DNA of 64,000 bases from Alopecurus myosuroides (Eukaryota; Streptophyta; Magnoliopsida; Poales; Poaceae): assembly GCA_028641055.1 (NCBI GenBank), contig CM054059.1, positions 111,178,263 to 111,242,262 of the forward strand. Direction: 5' to 3'. Numbering within the stretch: the first letter of the stretch is position 1; every line of letters starts with the position of its first letter. Of this stretch, positions 24,601 through 42,186 are shown piece after piece. The notes under the pieces were generated by a model. It was not told where the DNA came from. It ran no database searches and worked only from the letters and a program-made list of their open reading frames with translations. The translations under genes and the position numbers were made by a program.

Positions 24601-25289
24601 AACATCCTCTCTACTCGCAGCGGCCAGACTTCGCGGCGAGCAGGTGCGCGCCGTCCACATCCTCTCTACTCGCTCAAGCTCTGAGGCACCACCAGCTCGT
24701 CCTGCCCTGCGCCCTTCGAGTTGTGTCGCCGCCCCCACCGGAAATGGCCAGACGAAGGGGGCGACATTGGATTGAAGGATGTGGTCCATGCAAGGACGAA
24801 ACCAGGAATATATCACAAAAGGGAGCTATTTGCGCACAAATAAATTTGAAGGGGCCAAATAGATAAATCTAGATAAAAGTGTAGGTCAAAACATAAATAA
24901 ATTAGGGGGTTTAGAAAACATTCCACCCATGGGGGGGGGGGGAATGGCCCCACCCCTTGGTCCATGGCGTTAAATGACCTCCGATCTGTCCACTTTTGAT
25001 TTGTAAATAGGTTATCTGAGGTATGTTTTACTCAATAGTTTCAGGGACCTCAATTCAAAAGATAAACACATCACCCTTTCTCCCTCTCCTTGTGCTACAG
25101 TAATCCTAAGCTCAATTTCCTTCTCCGAGCGCTCCTCTGCCTTGAATCCTTAACCAAATTCATATGGAAGATCATCATCATTTCATCGATTACAAAAGTA
25201 ATTAAACTAAAATGGCGCCGCCATCCCTATCTATGTCTGAAATGGGGTTCAGCGGACCATTTAACCGGAGCCCTACAGGACGCGGCGGC

Positions 25290-25895
25290 AACGTTACGAT
25301 GGAGCGAGCTCTTACTCGTCGGGGTCAAGGTCGACGAATACCTCCTTCTGCTTCATCGCCTCGGTGGCCCACTCCGCCGCCTTCTCTTCCGTCTACTTTG
25401 AGTCATGGATGCCTTGCTCGAGTACGACCTCGTCGAGGCGGCGCCGCTTCGCCGTGTCCTGCTCTTCCCGCCCGCTGCGCTGGCGGATGACGCTCTCGAC
25501 GTGGTGGAGAATGTCGTCAGAGACGAAATCCTCCGGCCCGATGGCACCCGTGAACGCCGCCGAGTCGTACTCCTCGAACGCCGCCTCGAGTTCGAGCAGG
25601 CGCGGCTGCAGCGGCAAAGGCCGTGCCGAGCTGCCCTCGCCGGCGGAGTGCGTGGTGCGGGAGGAGCTCCCATGAGGAGGGGGCTCCCGTGGCGCTGGAG
25701 GAGCTCCCCATGAGGAGGGGGCGCCCGTGTCTCAAGCCGTGGCGATGGTCGAACTCCTCCATCTCGCGACGGAGATACGCCGGCGGCACCGGCTTCCCTA
25801 GTGAGCTATAGCGCCGCACCGCACTCTTCCTCGCCCCGTAGGAGGCGACGTAGCGCATGCGCTCGGCTGCTAGATGCGGTGAGAGTTGGCCATGG
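25290..25895 (-). pseudogene. Degenerate open reading frame, GC-rich, unknown family
   Basis: On the minus strand three adjoining frames together look like one acidic, charged protein. A basic N-terminal part (about 25858-25620, with YLRREMEEFDHRHG) continues after a frame change into ELEAAFEEYDSAAF...DILHHVESVIRQRSGREEQDTAKRRRLDE (25617-25393). Past a TAG it continues as TEEKAAEWATEAMKQKEVFVDLDPDE to about 25310. An upstream ATG near 25893 is out of frame and its frame hits a stop. I believe this kind of sequence is recurrent in Triticeae DNA, but I cannot name it. Two frame breaks and one nonsense codon indicate a pseudogene. Confidence 0.45.
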
Positions 25896-26188
25896 CGCTG
25901 GGGGCGGTGGAGGCGCGTGATTTTTCGCTAAAGTTCTACCAGCGGCGAACAACGTGTGCGCGAGGACGGTGACGGCGGGGATCGAGGTAACGGTCTGTGA
26001 CCCATATCCACGGGGCGCAACATTTATAGAAGAGGGACGGCGGGGTCGAAATAGCTGACCCTTTATCGCGGATACGGGCCAAGCCGCGGATACGGTGTCT
26101 GATATGGCTAGAAAACAAGGCTCGAACCATATTTTCGCCAGAAAAATAAGGATCGTCCGTTTTTAAGCGGTGTGCTAGACATGCACTA

Positions 26189-26571
26189 AGGATCTTGGCT
26201 GACTTCTGCTACGTGGTTAGGTGCTGGCATGACATTGATGGACGGATGCATGGGAGCCAACATTGTTCGGTCGTGACCGTAAGTGAGTTATGAAGGAGCC
26301 GACATAATTGATTAGCTACTCCTTCCGCTCCAAATACTCGATGCAAAGACTTACATCTGACTAAATATGAATGTAGCCATATATTAAAACATGTATAGAT
26401 ATATCTATAGTTAGTGAATCATACATGGTTTCTGACTTTAGTTTTGTATGTGTAAGATCGCAAGTCAAACGCCAAAATATCATCGGACACCTTCACATGA
26501 TCGACGAGGTTGGATCCATACATGCTACCAGCCAGGCACAACTAACCGTCCAAAGGTTACGATCGAGATTA
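26189..26571. repeat. Remnant of RLK 5' flank fused to intron-1-like sequence
   Basis: 26189-26330 matches 28495-28650 (5'-flank block: 'ggatcttggctgactt', 'ggtgctgg', 'ggagcc(a/g)acatt(g/a)ttcggtcgt'). 26422-26487 matches intron 1 of genes B and C and 28678-28740 ('tggttt(c/a)tgactt', 'gtcaaacgcc'). 26489-26571 then matches 20755-20836 upstream of gene B. A truncated Stowaway-like end ('ctactccttccgctccaaatactcg') lies between at about 26325-26420. No coding exon survives. Confidence 0.65.
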
Positions 26572-26611
26572 GACCTTTTCCGCATTTAGATACAGTAGAC
26601 ACATTTTAGTA

Positions 26612-26714
26612 CTCCCTCCGATTCATATTAATGGTCGCTAAATCGGATGTATCTAGCACTAAAATATGTCTAGATACATCCGATTTAGCGACTATTAATA
26701 TGGATCGGAGGGAG
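26612..26714. mobile_element. Stowaway MITE (103 bp), near-perfect inverted repeat
   Basis: CTCCCTCCGATTCATATTAA... and its complement ...CGGAGGGAG pair along almost the full arms, including GTCGCTAAATCGGATGTATC. The element can fold into one long hairpin. TA is duplicated at 26610-26611 and 26715-26716. The high arm identity suggests fairly recent insertion. Confidence 0.9.
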
Positions 26715-26762
26715 TATGTATGTTGACTCATTTCAATTCGAATTTAGACAACATATATGAAA

Positions 26763-28128
26763 CACCACCGTCTCGCCACCAAGCTCGCAAGGCCGGTTCT
26801 TGCACAACCTTTGCATCGTCACCCCTCAACCTCTCCTCTCGTGCTTGGGTGGCTTCATGGGCCTCTGTCACCGCCACATCCGACCAGGACGTCACCGCCA
26901 CCTCCGATCAGGACGCTCTGACACCCCCCCTCCCTCCCTTTCGACCTCGGAAATTTGTGGCATCGGCTCCGCCGCGACCAGACCCGACGACGGCGCTCTC
27001 TCTGCCTCTAAGCTTCACATCTTCTTGGCGGAGCTGGCGGCGTCTCTCCGTGCGGAGTTTAAAGACCGTGTGGCCGCCTCCATCACTCCCCTGCTCGCCG
27101 AGTCGGCGGAGCTTCGCATCTGGAATGAACGCGCGTCTGGGCTCCTCGGCCAGACGTCCTTTCTACCCCGCAAACATGGTGTGGCTCTCCGGTAGTGCAA
27201 GGAGAGGATGAGAACTGTGAGGATGTGGATCCACACGGGCTCGAGCCGATACCATCAGAGGTGATAGGGGAGGTGCGGCCAAGCCAAATGCCGTTGGGTG
27301 TGCAACGGGCTCAGGAGCCGGTTCAAGAGACGATGACGAGGTATGGTGCATGACACAGAGAAGCTATCACCATGTCTACCATTGTTGTTGAGGTCATCTT
27401 TGTCGACTCGGGAACGGACGTCCTCGACGTCAATGCGGAGGACGCTACGCTCAGGCCCCTCCCCCTCCCACTCGCCGCCGATGTTAACAATTTTGCTGAT
27501 GAGGATGAGGCTCTCCTCGCCTCATCAGACATTGTGATGCGCGGTGTCGCGGCTCTGTTCGGCCCTCCGGCAGTGCCAATGCTGCCCACACCTCTTCCGC
27601 CCACGCCACGGGCCAAGGCGCACTGGCCCGCCCCTGACCGTCGCAGCAGCAGGCTCATCCCAGCGGTCGACAAAGCGGTGAGAGTTCTCCACAAAAAGAT
27701 GGGGCTCGACGTCGGTCATACACCTCTGGTGCAAGCTAGGAAAGAAATTGAGAGGTCCCTCAGGGTTCCGCTTTTAGGTTCGACAATCGACGCATTGTAG
27801 ACCCTCTTCAGGCCGAACTTGCCGTGGATGCCGTCTTGTGACGAAGCTTTGATTGCCCTCGCTGGCCCGAGGGCAGCGATTTCCCTCCACTAGCTGCACC
27901 GGACGTCTCCGTCTGATCTGTCACCTGGTTTCTAGGCCGCGCCGTCTCGCCACAAAGACGAAGAAATGACGAATTTTTATCCAGAGAGGTTGGATAGAAT
28001 ATGTAGAATCGGACCCTTGCGAGCGCTAGATTTCGAGCAACAATCTTTTTTCTTTGGGCTTTGACCGTATCATGTTTACTTCTCCAATATCAATGTAAAA
28101 AGGCGAAGCTTTTGTTGCAAAAAAAAAA
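26763..28128 (+). mobile_element. LINE-derived retroposon with ORF1 remnant and poly(A) tail
   Basis: The element ends in GGCGAAGCTTTTGTTGC followed by ten A (28119-28128). It is flanked by a likely target duplication (ACATATATGAAA at 26751-26762, ACATATGAAA from 28128). Inside, broken frames at about 26800-27195 and 27372-27800 resemble the N- and C-terminal parts of plant LINE ORF1: the later one has RRSSRLIPAVDKAVRVLHKKMGLDVG, the kind of tail that follows the DUF4283/zinc-knuckle region. No reverse transcriptase is present, so it is an internally deleted, non-autonomous copy. The family call rests on memory of such tails. Confidence 0.6.
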
Positions 28129-28179
28129 CATATGAAATATTTTACATTATGGAAGAGAGAGTAGCTGATTAGCTACCCG

Positions 28180-28650
28180 CCAAAAAGAAAATGATTAGGT
28201 AGCTGATGGAGCACGTGTGGCTCTTGGGATATTGGATTGGGATTGGATGTGTGATGCATAGCACCGAAGAAGCCGCCGCCACCACCACCCCACATGTAGC
28301 TTGTAGGGCACATGTCATGGGGATTGGATGCGGCCGTTGCGAACAAGAGGGGAAGAACCGAAGAAGCTGCCAAGCTGGACGCTCGGAGGCAAAAGGGAAA
28401 CAACCCTTTTCCTGTTGGACTTATCCTCGCTGAAATTTTCGTGCGCGCGCGGGTCTTGGCTTGGACGATTTCTTTCTTTCTTTCTAAGCCGGGAAAGGAT
28501 CTTGGCTGACTTGTGCTGCGTCTGCGTGCGGAACTAGTCGGGATAGGTGCTGGGTACGACATGGATGGATTGACGAATAATGCAATGGAGCCGACATTAT
28601 TCGGTCGTCACCGCAAGCGATTGCGAGAGGGACGACATAGTTAGCTATCA
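28180..28650. repeat. Copy of the RLK 5' flank lying downstream of orphan intron 1
   Basis: Shares with the flanks of genes B and C and the orphan exon the blocks 'gatggagcacgtgtgg', 'gaagccgccgccaccacc', 'aacaag(a/n)ggggaagaaccg', 'ttcgtgcgcgcgcg' and 'gacatggatggat'. In minus-strand order it follows intron-1-like sequence directly, so exons 2-24 of that copy are gone. It is the fuller version of the fusion also seen at 26189-26487. Confidence 0.65.
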
Positions 28651-29207
28651 ATTAATTTATGGGAGTGAAACTGGAGACTTGGTTTATGACTTTTTGTGTG
28701 TGGATCGAGGAGCAAAAGCCAAACGCTGAAGTAGTAGTACAGTATGCAGCATATATCAAGAGAGAAGGCGACGTGCCTCGATTGACCTTCCGACCGAGAC
28801 ATATCCGGAACGGGCTGGTTCCTTGGAACCGTAAGCAACGACACCATGTGTTCATACTTTAATTCTTGTTGCAGTTGCAGGTGAGGGGGGAATTGAGAAT
28901 GAAATGAGCCGTGGAACGATGGGAGAATAATATTCAGGCCGGGAAGCGGTTCAGGCCCGGCATTCTTCGCCGTACAATCAAAAGAGCAGAGGCGGATCAC
29001 CGCGTCATGCATGCGTGCATGAATCCGGCCGGCGGCTGGTGATGATTCAGGAACGAACAACAAACAGTTGGGACCCAGGAATTAAAGATGAAATGGAGCG
29101 TGCTCACCGTCGCCCGGATGGGTGGTCGTCGTGGTTTGAGCTTGAGCAGGGGACACCGCCGCAAGAAGCAGCAGCGAGAGCGCCGCGCCATGGAGGAGCT
29201 GCCTCAT
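28651..29207 (-). pseudogene. Orphan first exon of a fourth LRR-malectin RLK with intron-1 remnant
   Basis: ATG at 29207 opens [24 protein letters not shown] and continues to a G|GTGAGC donor at 29108/29107, exactly the phase-1 donor of exon 1 in genes B and C. The intron side (29107-28651) resembles intron 1 of gene C ('atgagccgtggaacga') and gene B ('caaacgc(c/t)gaa'). No exon 2 follows; instead a copy of the 5' flank begins at about 28650. A TATA-like stretch near 29285-29295 is kept. If transcribed it would give only a signal peptide and an aberrant tail. Confidence 0.8.
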
Positions 29208-30114
29208 CTCCCTAGCTCCGCCTGTCTGTCTGCTCGGACTACCCTTTGTGTCTTCCGGGACAGAGTTCGGAGAGAGAGAGGCGGGACAATATAAGAAGAC
29301 AAAACCGCAGAAAGGGACATGTGTAAGGTGGGGCACATTGTTCACACGACGATGTAGCCACCGTGCAAAGCTAACGATCCAGGACCAACTTGGGTCCTCC
29401 ATTACCAAGTGGATCAACAATTGAGCGGCCACTTGATCAATTAGCACGTACGTCTGGGATGTTGGATTGGAATTGGCCCGAGGAAGCCGCCGTCACCACC
29501 CACATCCACGCCATGCGGACGCGACCGTCGCAAAGCAAGAGGGGAAGAACCGGAGAAGATTCCAAGCTGTACGGACAGCTTTGACCCTTCCACGCGCGCC
29601 GCGAAAGGGGAAAAGCCCTTTTTTCTGTTGGACATATCCTCGTCGCTGAATTTTTCGTTCGTGCGCGTGTCTCATCTTGACGAGTTCTTCCCTTTTTTTT
29701 TTTTTGAAAATTATCTTGACGAGTTCTTCTTTGTAAGACGGGGAAGGATCTTTCGATTCACTTATGTTGCGGTGAAATTAATTGGGACAAAAGTGCTGTC
29801 ATGTCCTCACGGGTATTCGACGGATTGCCCACATTATTCGGGCGTGTCCGGCCGTCTACTTTAACCTCCAAGTCAAAAGCCAAAATTATTTATTGCAAAA
29901 TCTTATATATGCTCCTCCAAAGAGATCAAAAGATACACATGCACATGTACACATACAACTTTATCTGTTACTCCCAAGTCTCCAACCTACTACTGCACTA
30001 CACAACGCAACTGCTCCTACGAAACATCTCTTAACCAAAGATACTGGCCGTAGCGACACCATCCGCAAAATGTATTGTGTTACCGACGAATCTGTACCGC
30101 AACAAGTAATCATA
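29208..30114. promoter_or_regulatory. 5' flank of the orphan exon abutting the 3' flank of gene C
   Basis: 29285-29861 parallels the upstream regions of genes B and C: TATA-like site, 'gggac' leader, CG-repeat block at about 29655, and 'ttattcgggcgtgtccg', which has a counterpart near 37950. From about 29870 to 30114 the sequence instead matches the 3' flank of gene B. The switch at about 29861-29870 marks a tandem-duplication junction. Confidence 0.55.
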
Positions 30115-37414
<7,300 letters not shown>

Positions 37415-38000
37415 CTCTCTAAGTTTTTTTACGTGTATATGTGATGTCTGCTCGCACCTTCGATCGACTTGGGAATATATAGAGAGAAGGTGGCGACCGA
37501 CGATAGAGCCGGGACACTACTAATAAGAAGCTCAGAAAGGGACGTGTGTGGGGCTTGTTAACACGACGACGATATATCGATCAAGGCTACGATGGAGAAG
37601 CAACTCGGTCCTCCAATCCCATGTGCGCAACTTTTGAATGACCACTTCATTAATTAGTTTTAAGCCGGGACTAGATTAGCTGCCTGATGGAACACGTGTG
37701 GGCGGCTCCGTTTATTAAATGCGTACTCCGTACTACTCCTATAGAGTCCGCGATGTTGGATTGGAATTGGAGGACCGAAGAAATGAGCCGCCGCCACCAC
37801 CCCCACATGCGACCGTTGCAAACAAGAACGGAAGAACCGATCCAAGAAGCTCCCCAAGCTGTTGGACTTATTACGCTGAGTTTTTCCGTGCGCGCGCGTG
37901 TCTCGATCGGACGAGTTCTTTGAAAGACAGAAATGGAAGGGAGCCCACATCGTTCAGGCGTGTCCGTCTACTCACAAAACGAGTTTTTGGCTGATTTGAT
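37415..38000 (-). promoter_or_regulatory. Promoter and 5' flank of gene C
   Basis: TATA box TATATAT at about 37471-37480 (minus strand CTATATATTCCC), about 60 bp before the ATG. Farther up, 'cagaaagggac', 'gatgttggattggaattgg', the CG-repeat block 'gtgcgcgcgcgtgtctcg' and 'ttcaggcgtgtccgtctac' recur at the orphan exon and, in part, at gene B. Conservation between copies suggests shared regulation. Confidence 0.6.
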
Positions 38001-38019
38001 TATTAGCAAAACGCAACTT

Positions 38020-38770
38020 CAACTCGTCCAAGCATCTCCACCGGACCTGGCCATCATTTTCTTCTCCCCGGTCTCTTCCATGCTCGTCTTCTCTCCCACC
38101 TCCACTGAATCGTTGCTGCTCTGTTTTGATGTTGCCCCACCCCCATTATGTCCGTCCCTCTCGCCACATCCCTCCTCTCCTATGTCTGTCCCTCTCGCTA
38201 TTGTCTCCTCTCTCTCCGCCACTCTCGCCACCGTGTCCTTTCCTCATGCCGCTCTCGCTTCCTGTCAACATAGGACGCTGCAGAACACCTCCTGAAGAGG
38301 CCTAACCTCATCCTCCGTGTTTGGTCAGGCCTGGGCACTGCTTTTTCTTCGCTCGCCAACTCACCGGGCACAAAACTCCGATCAGGACCTTCGTTCACAC
38401 ACAGTGTTCATCGCTTTGTAAAGCTTCTTTTTATATTTCCTCTTAGTTAAAATTACATATGTTGTTTAATTACCTAGTTAGTTTCATAGGCTATGGATAG
38501 CGACGACGAGACGGTGGTGGTCGGAGCAATGCTCCAAGCCCATGCCACCGCAACCACCATGGTAGATGAGCACTTGGCGATCATCATGTGCCTTATTGAT
38601 TTACTAGTCGAGATCAATGCCACTCTTTAGATTGGAGGTTCGAGGCGGAGGGAGGGGAACAAAAAACGTCAACTAATGAAGAAGATTCATCAAAGTAAGA
38701 ATGAGTTGTTCGATGACGAAGGAGGGGAGGTCATATTGAACAACAACACTTCAATGATGTGTGGTTCAGC
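38020..38770 (+). mobile_element. Possible PIF/Harbinger transposase remnant
   Basis: From an ATG at about 38492 the frame reads MDSDDETVVVGAMLQAHATA...DEHLAIIMCLIDLL, then a stop, then GGSRRREGNKKRQL. This pattern resembles the acidic N-terminus and basic linker of plant Harbinger-type nucleases. The catalytic region is absent. The CT-rich stretch before it (38020-38480) has no recognisable content. Confidence 0.35.
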
Positions 38771-38771
38771 G

Positions 38772-39032
38772 TGTTAGACAACATTGTAAACCGGTATGTA
38801 TACGGTACGGAGTAGTACTCCGCCCGTATACAGACTCCTCTTGTATCACCACATAGGGGGCTTTTCCCTATCTATATAACACACAATCTGATGCTCCGAG
38901 TGGCTCAAGCATCGTTCCGCCATCGTCAATAACGTATCAGAGCCATCTTCCTCCTGAAAACCCTAGCTGCCGATATACACAAAACCGCCGCCGCCGCTGC
39001 GATCTCCTCTGGCTGCCACCGCCACAACCAGG
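38772..39032 (+). mobile_element. Copia-type LTR remnant with primer-binding site
   Basis: TGTTAG at 38772 to about 38934 has LTR character: TATA box 'tctatataac' near 38868 and a terminal AATAAC. It is followed at once by TATCAGAGCC (38935), the initiator-tRNA-Met primer-binding motif. About 90 bp of leader with 'aaccctagctgccg' remain before a Gypsy LTR starts at 39033. Short LTR (about 160 bp), rest lost. Confidence 0.6.
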
Positions 39033-42000
39033 TGATGTAGGCTAGGCCTATGGGTTGGCTCGATCTTCACGAATTGACCAAGAACACAAAGAACATGAGG
39101 GGAAGAACAAAGAACACAAGGGTGATTCGTGGGTAACAAGGGTAACCGATAAATAGCAAACCCTACCGATCAAAGAACCCATCAACCAACCCCGGAGGTA
39201 GCCTACGGATTTCTGAGATCACGTTGAACTTACTCTGATTGAAACCATTTCACCTTCACGGCGGGTCCGCCTAGCCAATAAAATCTCAAGGGTTAGTTGA
39301 GAAAGATTGGAAAGTTGTTGGTTGAATTCCAAGGGAAAAGACTAGCTAACTCAAGGAAATATTTATACGATCCAAATCACACAGATGATTGGAGTAGCAC
39401 TGATACAGTTCTAGATACACACTAGAAGTGACCTCTAAAGATGAACATAAGGAGAAAAGCTCAAATCTCAATTCATCTCTAACCCTAGCTAGAGGCCTCG
39501 GAGCCTATTTATAGTCTTCTCCACGAAGGGTTAGGTAGGTGGGAGATACAAGGGAATATTCTCGTTTTCTGCTCGCAGGTAGAGGTCATACCGCCAGCCT
39601 GATGGTAGCGGTAGTATCGCCAGGTCTGGAGGTACACTAGTAGAGAAGTGTCTTTCTGTAGATGGCTTTTTGTGGCGCACCATGTAATTATGCGCCACAG
39701 AAATTTATTTTTGTGGCGCACGGGGCGAATGCGCCACAGAAAAGAGGAATTTGTGGCGCACGGGACAGGGGTGCGCCACAGAAAAGAGGAATTTTGTGGC
39801 GCACGGGACAGAGGTGCGCCACAGAAATATGCCGGGGCCCACACCAATCATTGCCCCACTCATATTCTGTGGCGCATGGTGGTTAGTGCGCCACAGAAAT
39901 ATGAGTGGGGCAATGATTGGTGAATATGACATTTCTGTGGCGCACCACTGTCCTATGCGCCACAGAATTCCCATCCCCAAAATTTCTGTCCACGCACGAA
40001 CTCCATACCCCCCCCCCCCCCCCCCCGCGGATCGTCTTTTCAGATTTGTAAAAAATAAATAAGCATGATAGAAACTTCAAAAAATAAAATCTTTTGAGAT
40101 CTAGGGAGAGTTTAAGGTCTACTTTATTTATCAAATTTTAAAATCTGAATTTCGACTTTCTGAGCAAAAATTCGTTAAAAAAAGTAAAAAATATGCATAA
40201 CTTTTGCAGACGATGTCGAAAATAAATGATCAAGATATAAAAAAAAACTAGAGAGAAAAAGGAACCCAACCTCACTCGCCTTCGGCCTGTGAGCTTTTTT
40301 TAGAATCACCAAATTCCAAAAGAAAAAAAGTTATGGCCGTTTGAAGATTTTTCCTACAAAATAAAAGAAAATCGAAAAAAAAATTATGTGGCGTACCCCT
40401 ACTTGGTGCGCCATAGAATTGTTGGGAAGGATTCGAAATTTGAATCCTGCCCACCAACCCTTATTTTCTCCCTCTTCTTTCTCCTTCTCTCTTTCTCTCA
40501 TTTCACTTCTCCACTTCTCCTCCACTTCTCATCTCCACCTCCTACTTCTCCCCTCTACCTCTCCACTTCTCTCCTCCACCTCCTACTCCACCACCACCTC
40601 TCCTTCTCCTCCTCCTCCTCCACCACCTCTCCTCCTCCTCCACCACCACTACCTCCGGCGAGCTCCTCCTCCTCCTCCACCATCACCTCCATCGAGCTTC
40701 TCCTCCTCCACCAACTCCGGTGACCTCCCCCACCACCACCTTCGGCGAGCTCCTCCTTTTCCTCGACCACCACCTCCGGCGACCTTCTCCTCTCCTCCAC
40801 CAACTCCGGTGACCTCCCCCACCACCACCTCCGGCGAGCTCCTCCTCCTCCTCTACCACCACCTCCGGCGAACTTCTCCTCCTACACCAACTCCGGTGAC
40901 CCCCATCCTCCACCCACCATCGACCAAGCCACCTAAGGACACGGTCACAACGGCATCCGACGAGCTCCGGCGAAATTTCAAAATTTCGCCGAAATTCTAG
41001 ATCTGGCCTTTTTTCTAAAATCAAAAAAAAATATGGCGCACCCCTACTTGGTGCGCCACAGAATTGCAAATTTCTGTGGCGTACGGTTGAGGTGGGCCAC
41101 AGAATTGACATTTTTGTGCCGCACGGCCAGGGTGCGCCACAGGAAAAAAAAAATAGTGGCGTGAATTCTGTGGCGCACCCCTCTGGCCCCTAGGTGCGCC
41201 ACAGAATTCAAAATTGGTGCGCCACATAAGAGCATTTCTGTACTAGTGGTAGTACCGTTGGCACTTCTATATTCGAATTATGTCAGCGTTGCAACGGTAG
41301 TACTAGGCCAATACCGATGAAGTACCGCTGGAAACAGAGAGCATTTTGGAGCTCGTGGTACTTATCCTGGCACTTCTGGCGGTAGTACCGCTGGCTGGAA
41401 TTCCTGGAGCTGGAGGTAGTACCTCTGGCGCCAGAGGTAGTACCACCCTGGTGCGTGCTAGAGGTAGTACCGTTGGGCCCAGAGTTAGTACCGCCAACTA
41501 GGACTTGGCAGCTTTTTCTTGCCCATCTTCTTGCTGCTCTTGCCGATCTTCGTGGGCATCTTCTTGGTCATCCTTGGTACCTTCTTGGGGTCCTCTTCGG
41601 TGGTGTGTAGATGATCACACATAGGACATTTGCATGAGGTAGCGCACTATTCACCAAGTCATCGAAATCATATAGAGATAGGAGCAAGGTCACCTTTTCT
41701 TGCATAGCCTTTGCTCGTGCTCTCGTCATTGGCCCACTAGGTGTTGTAGGGGGACTTGGTGGAATAGGTTGGGCTGCATAATCTCCCCCGCCCCTTCGAA
41801 AAGAGTCTTCCTCGACTCGTTACTATTTTCATCGCTTGGACTTCCATGGAAGGGAGATAGATCTCACACGTTGAAAGAGTTGTGCACAAGGTACTTGGAT
41901 TTTGGCATGTCGAGCTTGTAAGCGTTGTTGTTGATGCTCTTGAGAATCTTGAAGGGACCATCACCTCTTAGCTTGAGCTTGGAGTTGCTCTCTTGTGGAA

Positions 42001-42186
42001 AGCGGTCTTTTGGAAGATCTAGCCAACCAAGGTCTCCTTCTTGAAACACCATGGGCTCCTTGTTCTTGTTCATCTTGTTGGAATGGTGCTCGTAGTGCTT
42101 CTCAAGTGTGGCTCTTGTGCTCACATGAAGTTTCTTAATGCATTCGATGCGCTTTTCGAAGTTCATGTTGACTTGCTCGTGGAGAG
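39033..42186 (-). mobile_element. Gypsy retrotransposon remnant, minus strand (LTR, 3' region, pol end)
   Basis: 41864-42180 on the minus strand encodes ...RATLEKHYEHHSNK...FQEGDLGWLDLPKDRFP...KLRGDGPFKILKSINNNAYKLD. This is the C-terminal integrase/chromatin-reader end typical of Gypsy pol. Toward lower coordinates follow a pol tail with stops, a region of repeated GGTAGTACCGC-like palindromes (41249-41500 and 39570-39634), and an LTR whose minus-strand TATA box CTATAAATAGG lies at about 39508. The LTR outer end is TGATGTAGG at 39033. It is interrupted by a CACTA element and cut off at 42187 by an Athila-type LTR. Confidence 0.65.
39635..41248. mobile_element. Non-autonomous CACTA transposon (1614 bp), complete
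   Basis: Ends CACTAGTAGAGAAGTG and (reverse complement) CACTAGTACAGAAATG match at 14 of 16 positions. The 3-bp target duplication GTA is present at 39632-39634 and 41249-41251. Both flanks carry subterminal repeats of GTGGCGCAC / TGCGCCACAGAA in both orientations (39664-39970 and 41030-41225), as in En/Spm-type elements. The interior holds a C run, an AT-rich segment and a CTCCTCC/CCACCACC low-complexity tract (about 40460-40920). Long open frames there are artefacts of that tract. No transposase. Confidence 0.9.

Noticed and set aside
29653..29760. Local direct repeat of 'cttgacgagttcttc' near a poly-T run
   Set aside because: A short duplication around a simple repeat; no sign of a functional element.
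40386..41111. 204-codon Pro/Ser/Thr-rich ORF and its antisense partners
   Set aside because: They are translations of a CTCCTCC/CCACCACC tract inside a CACTA element.
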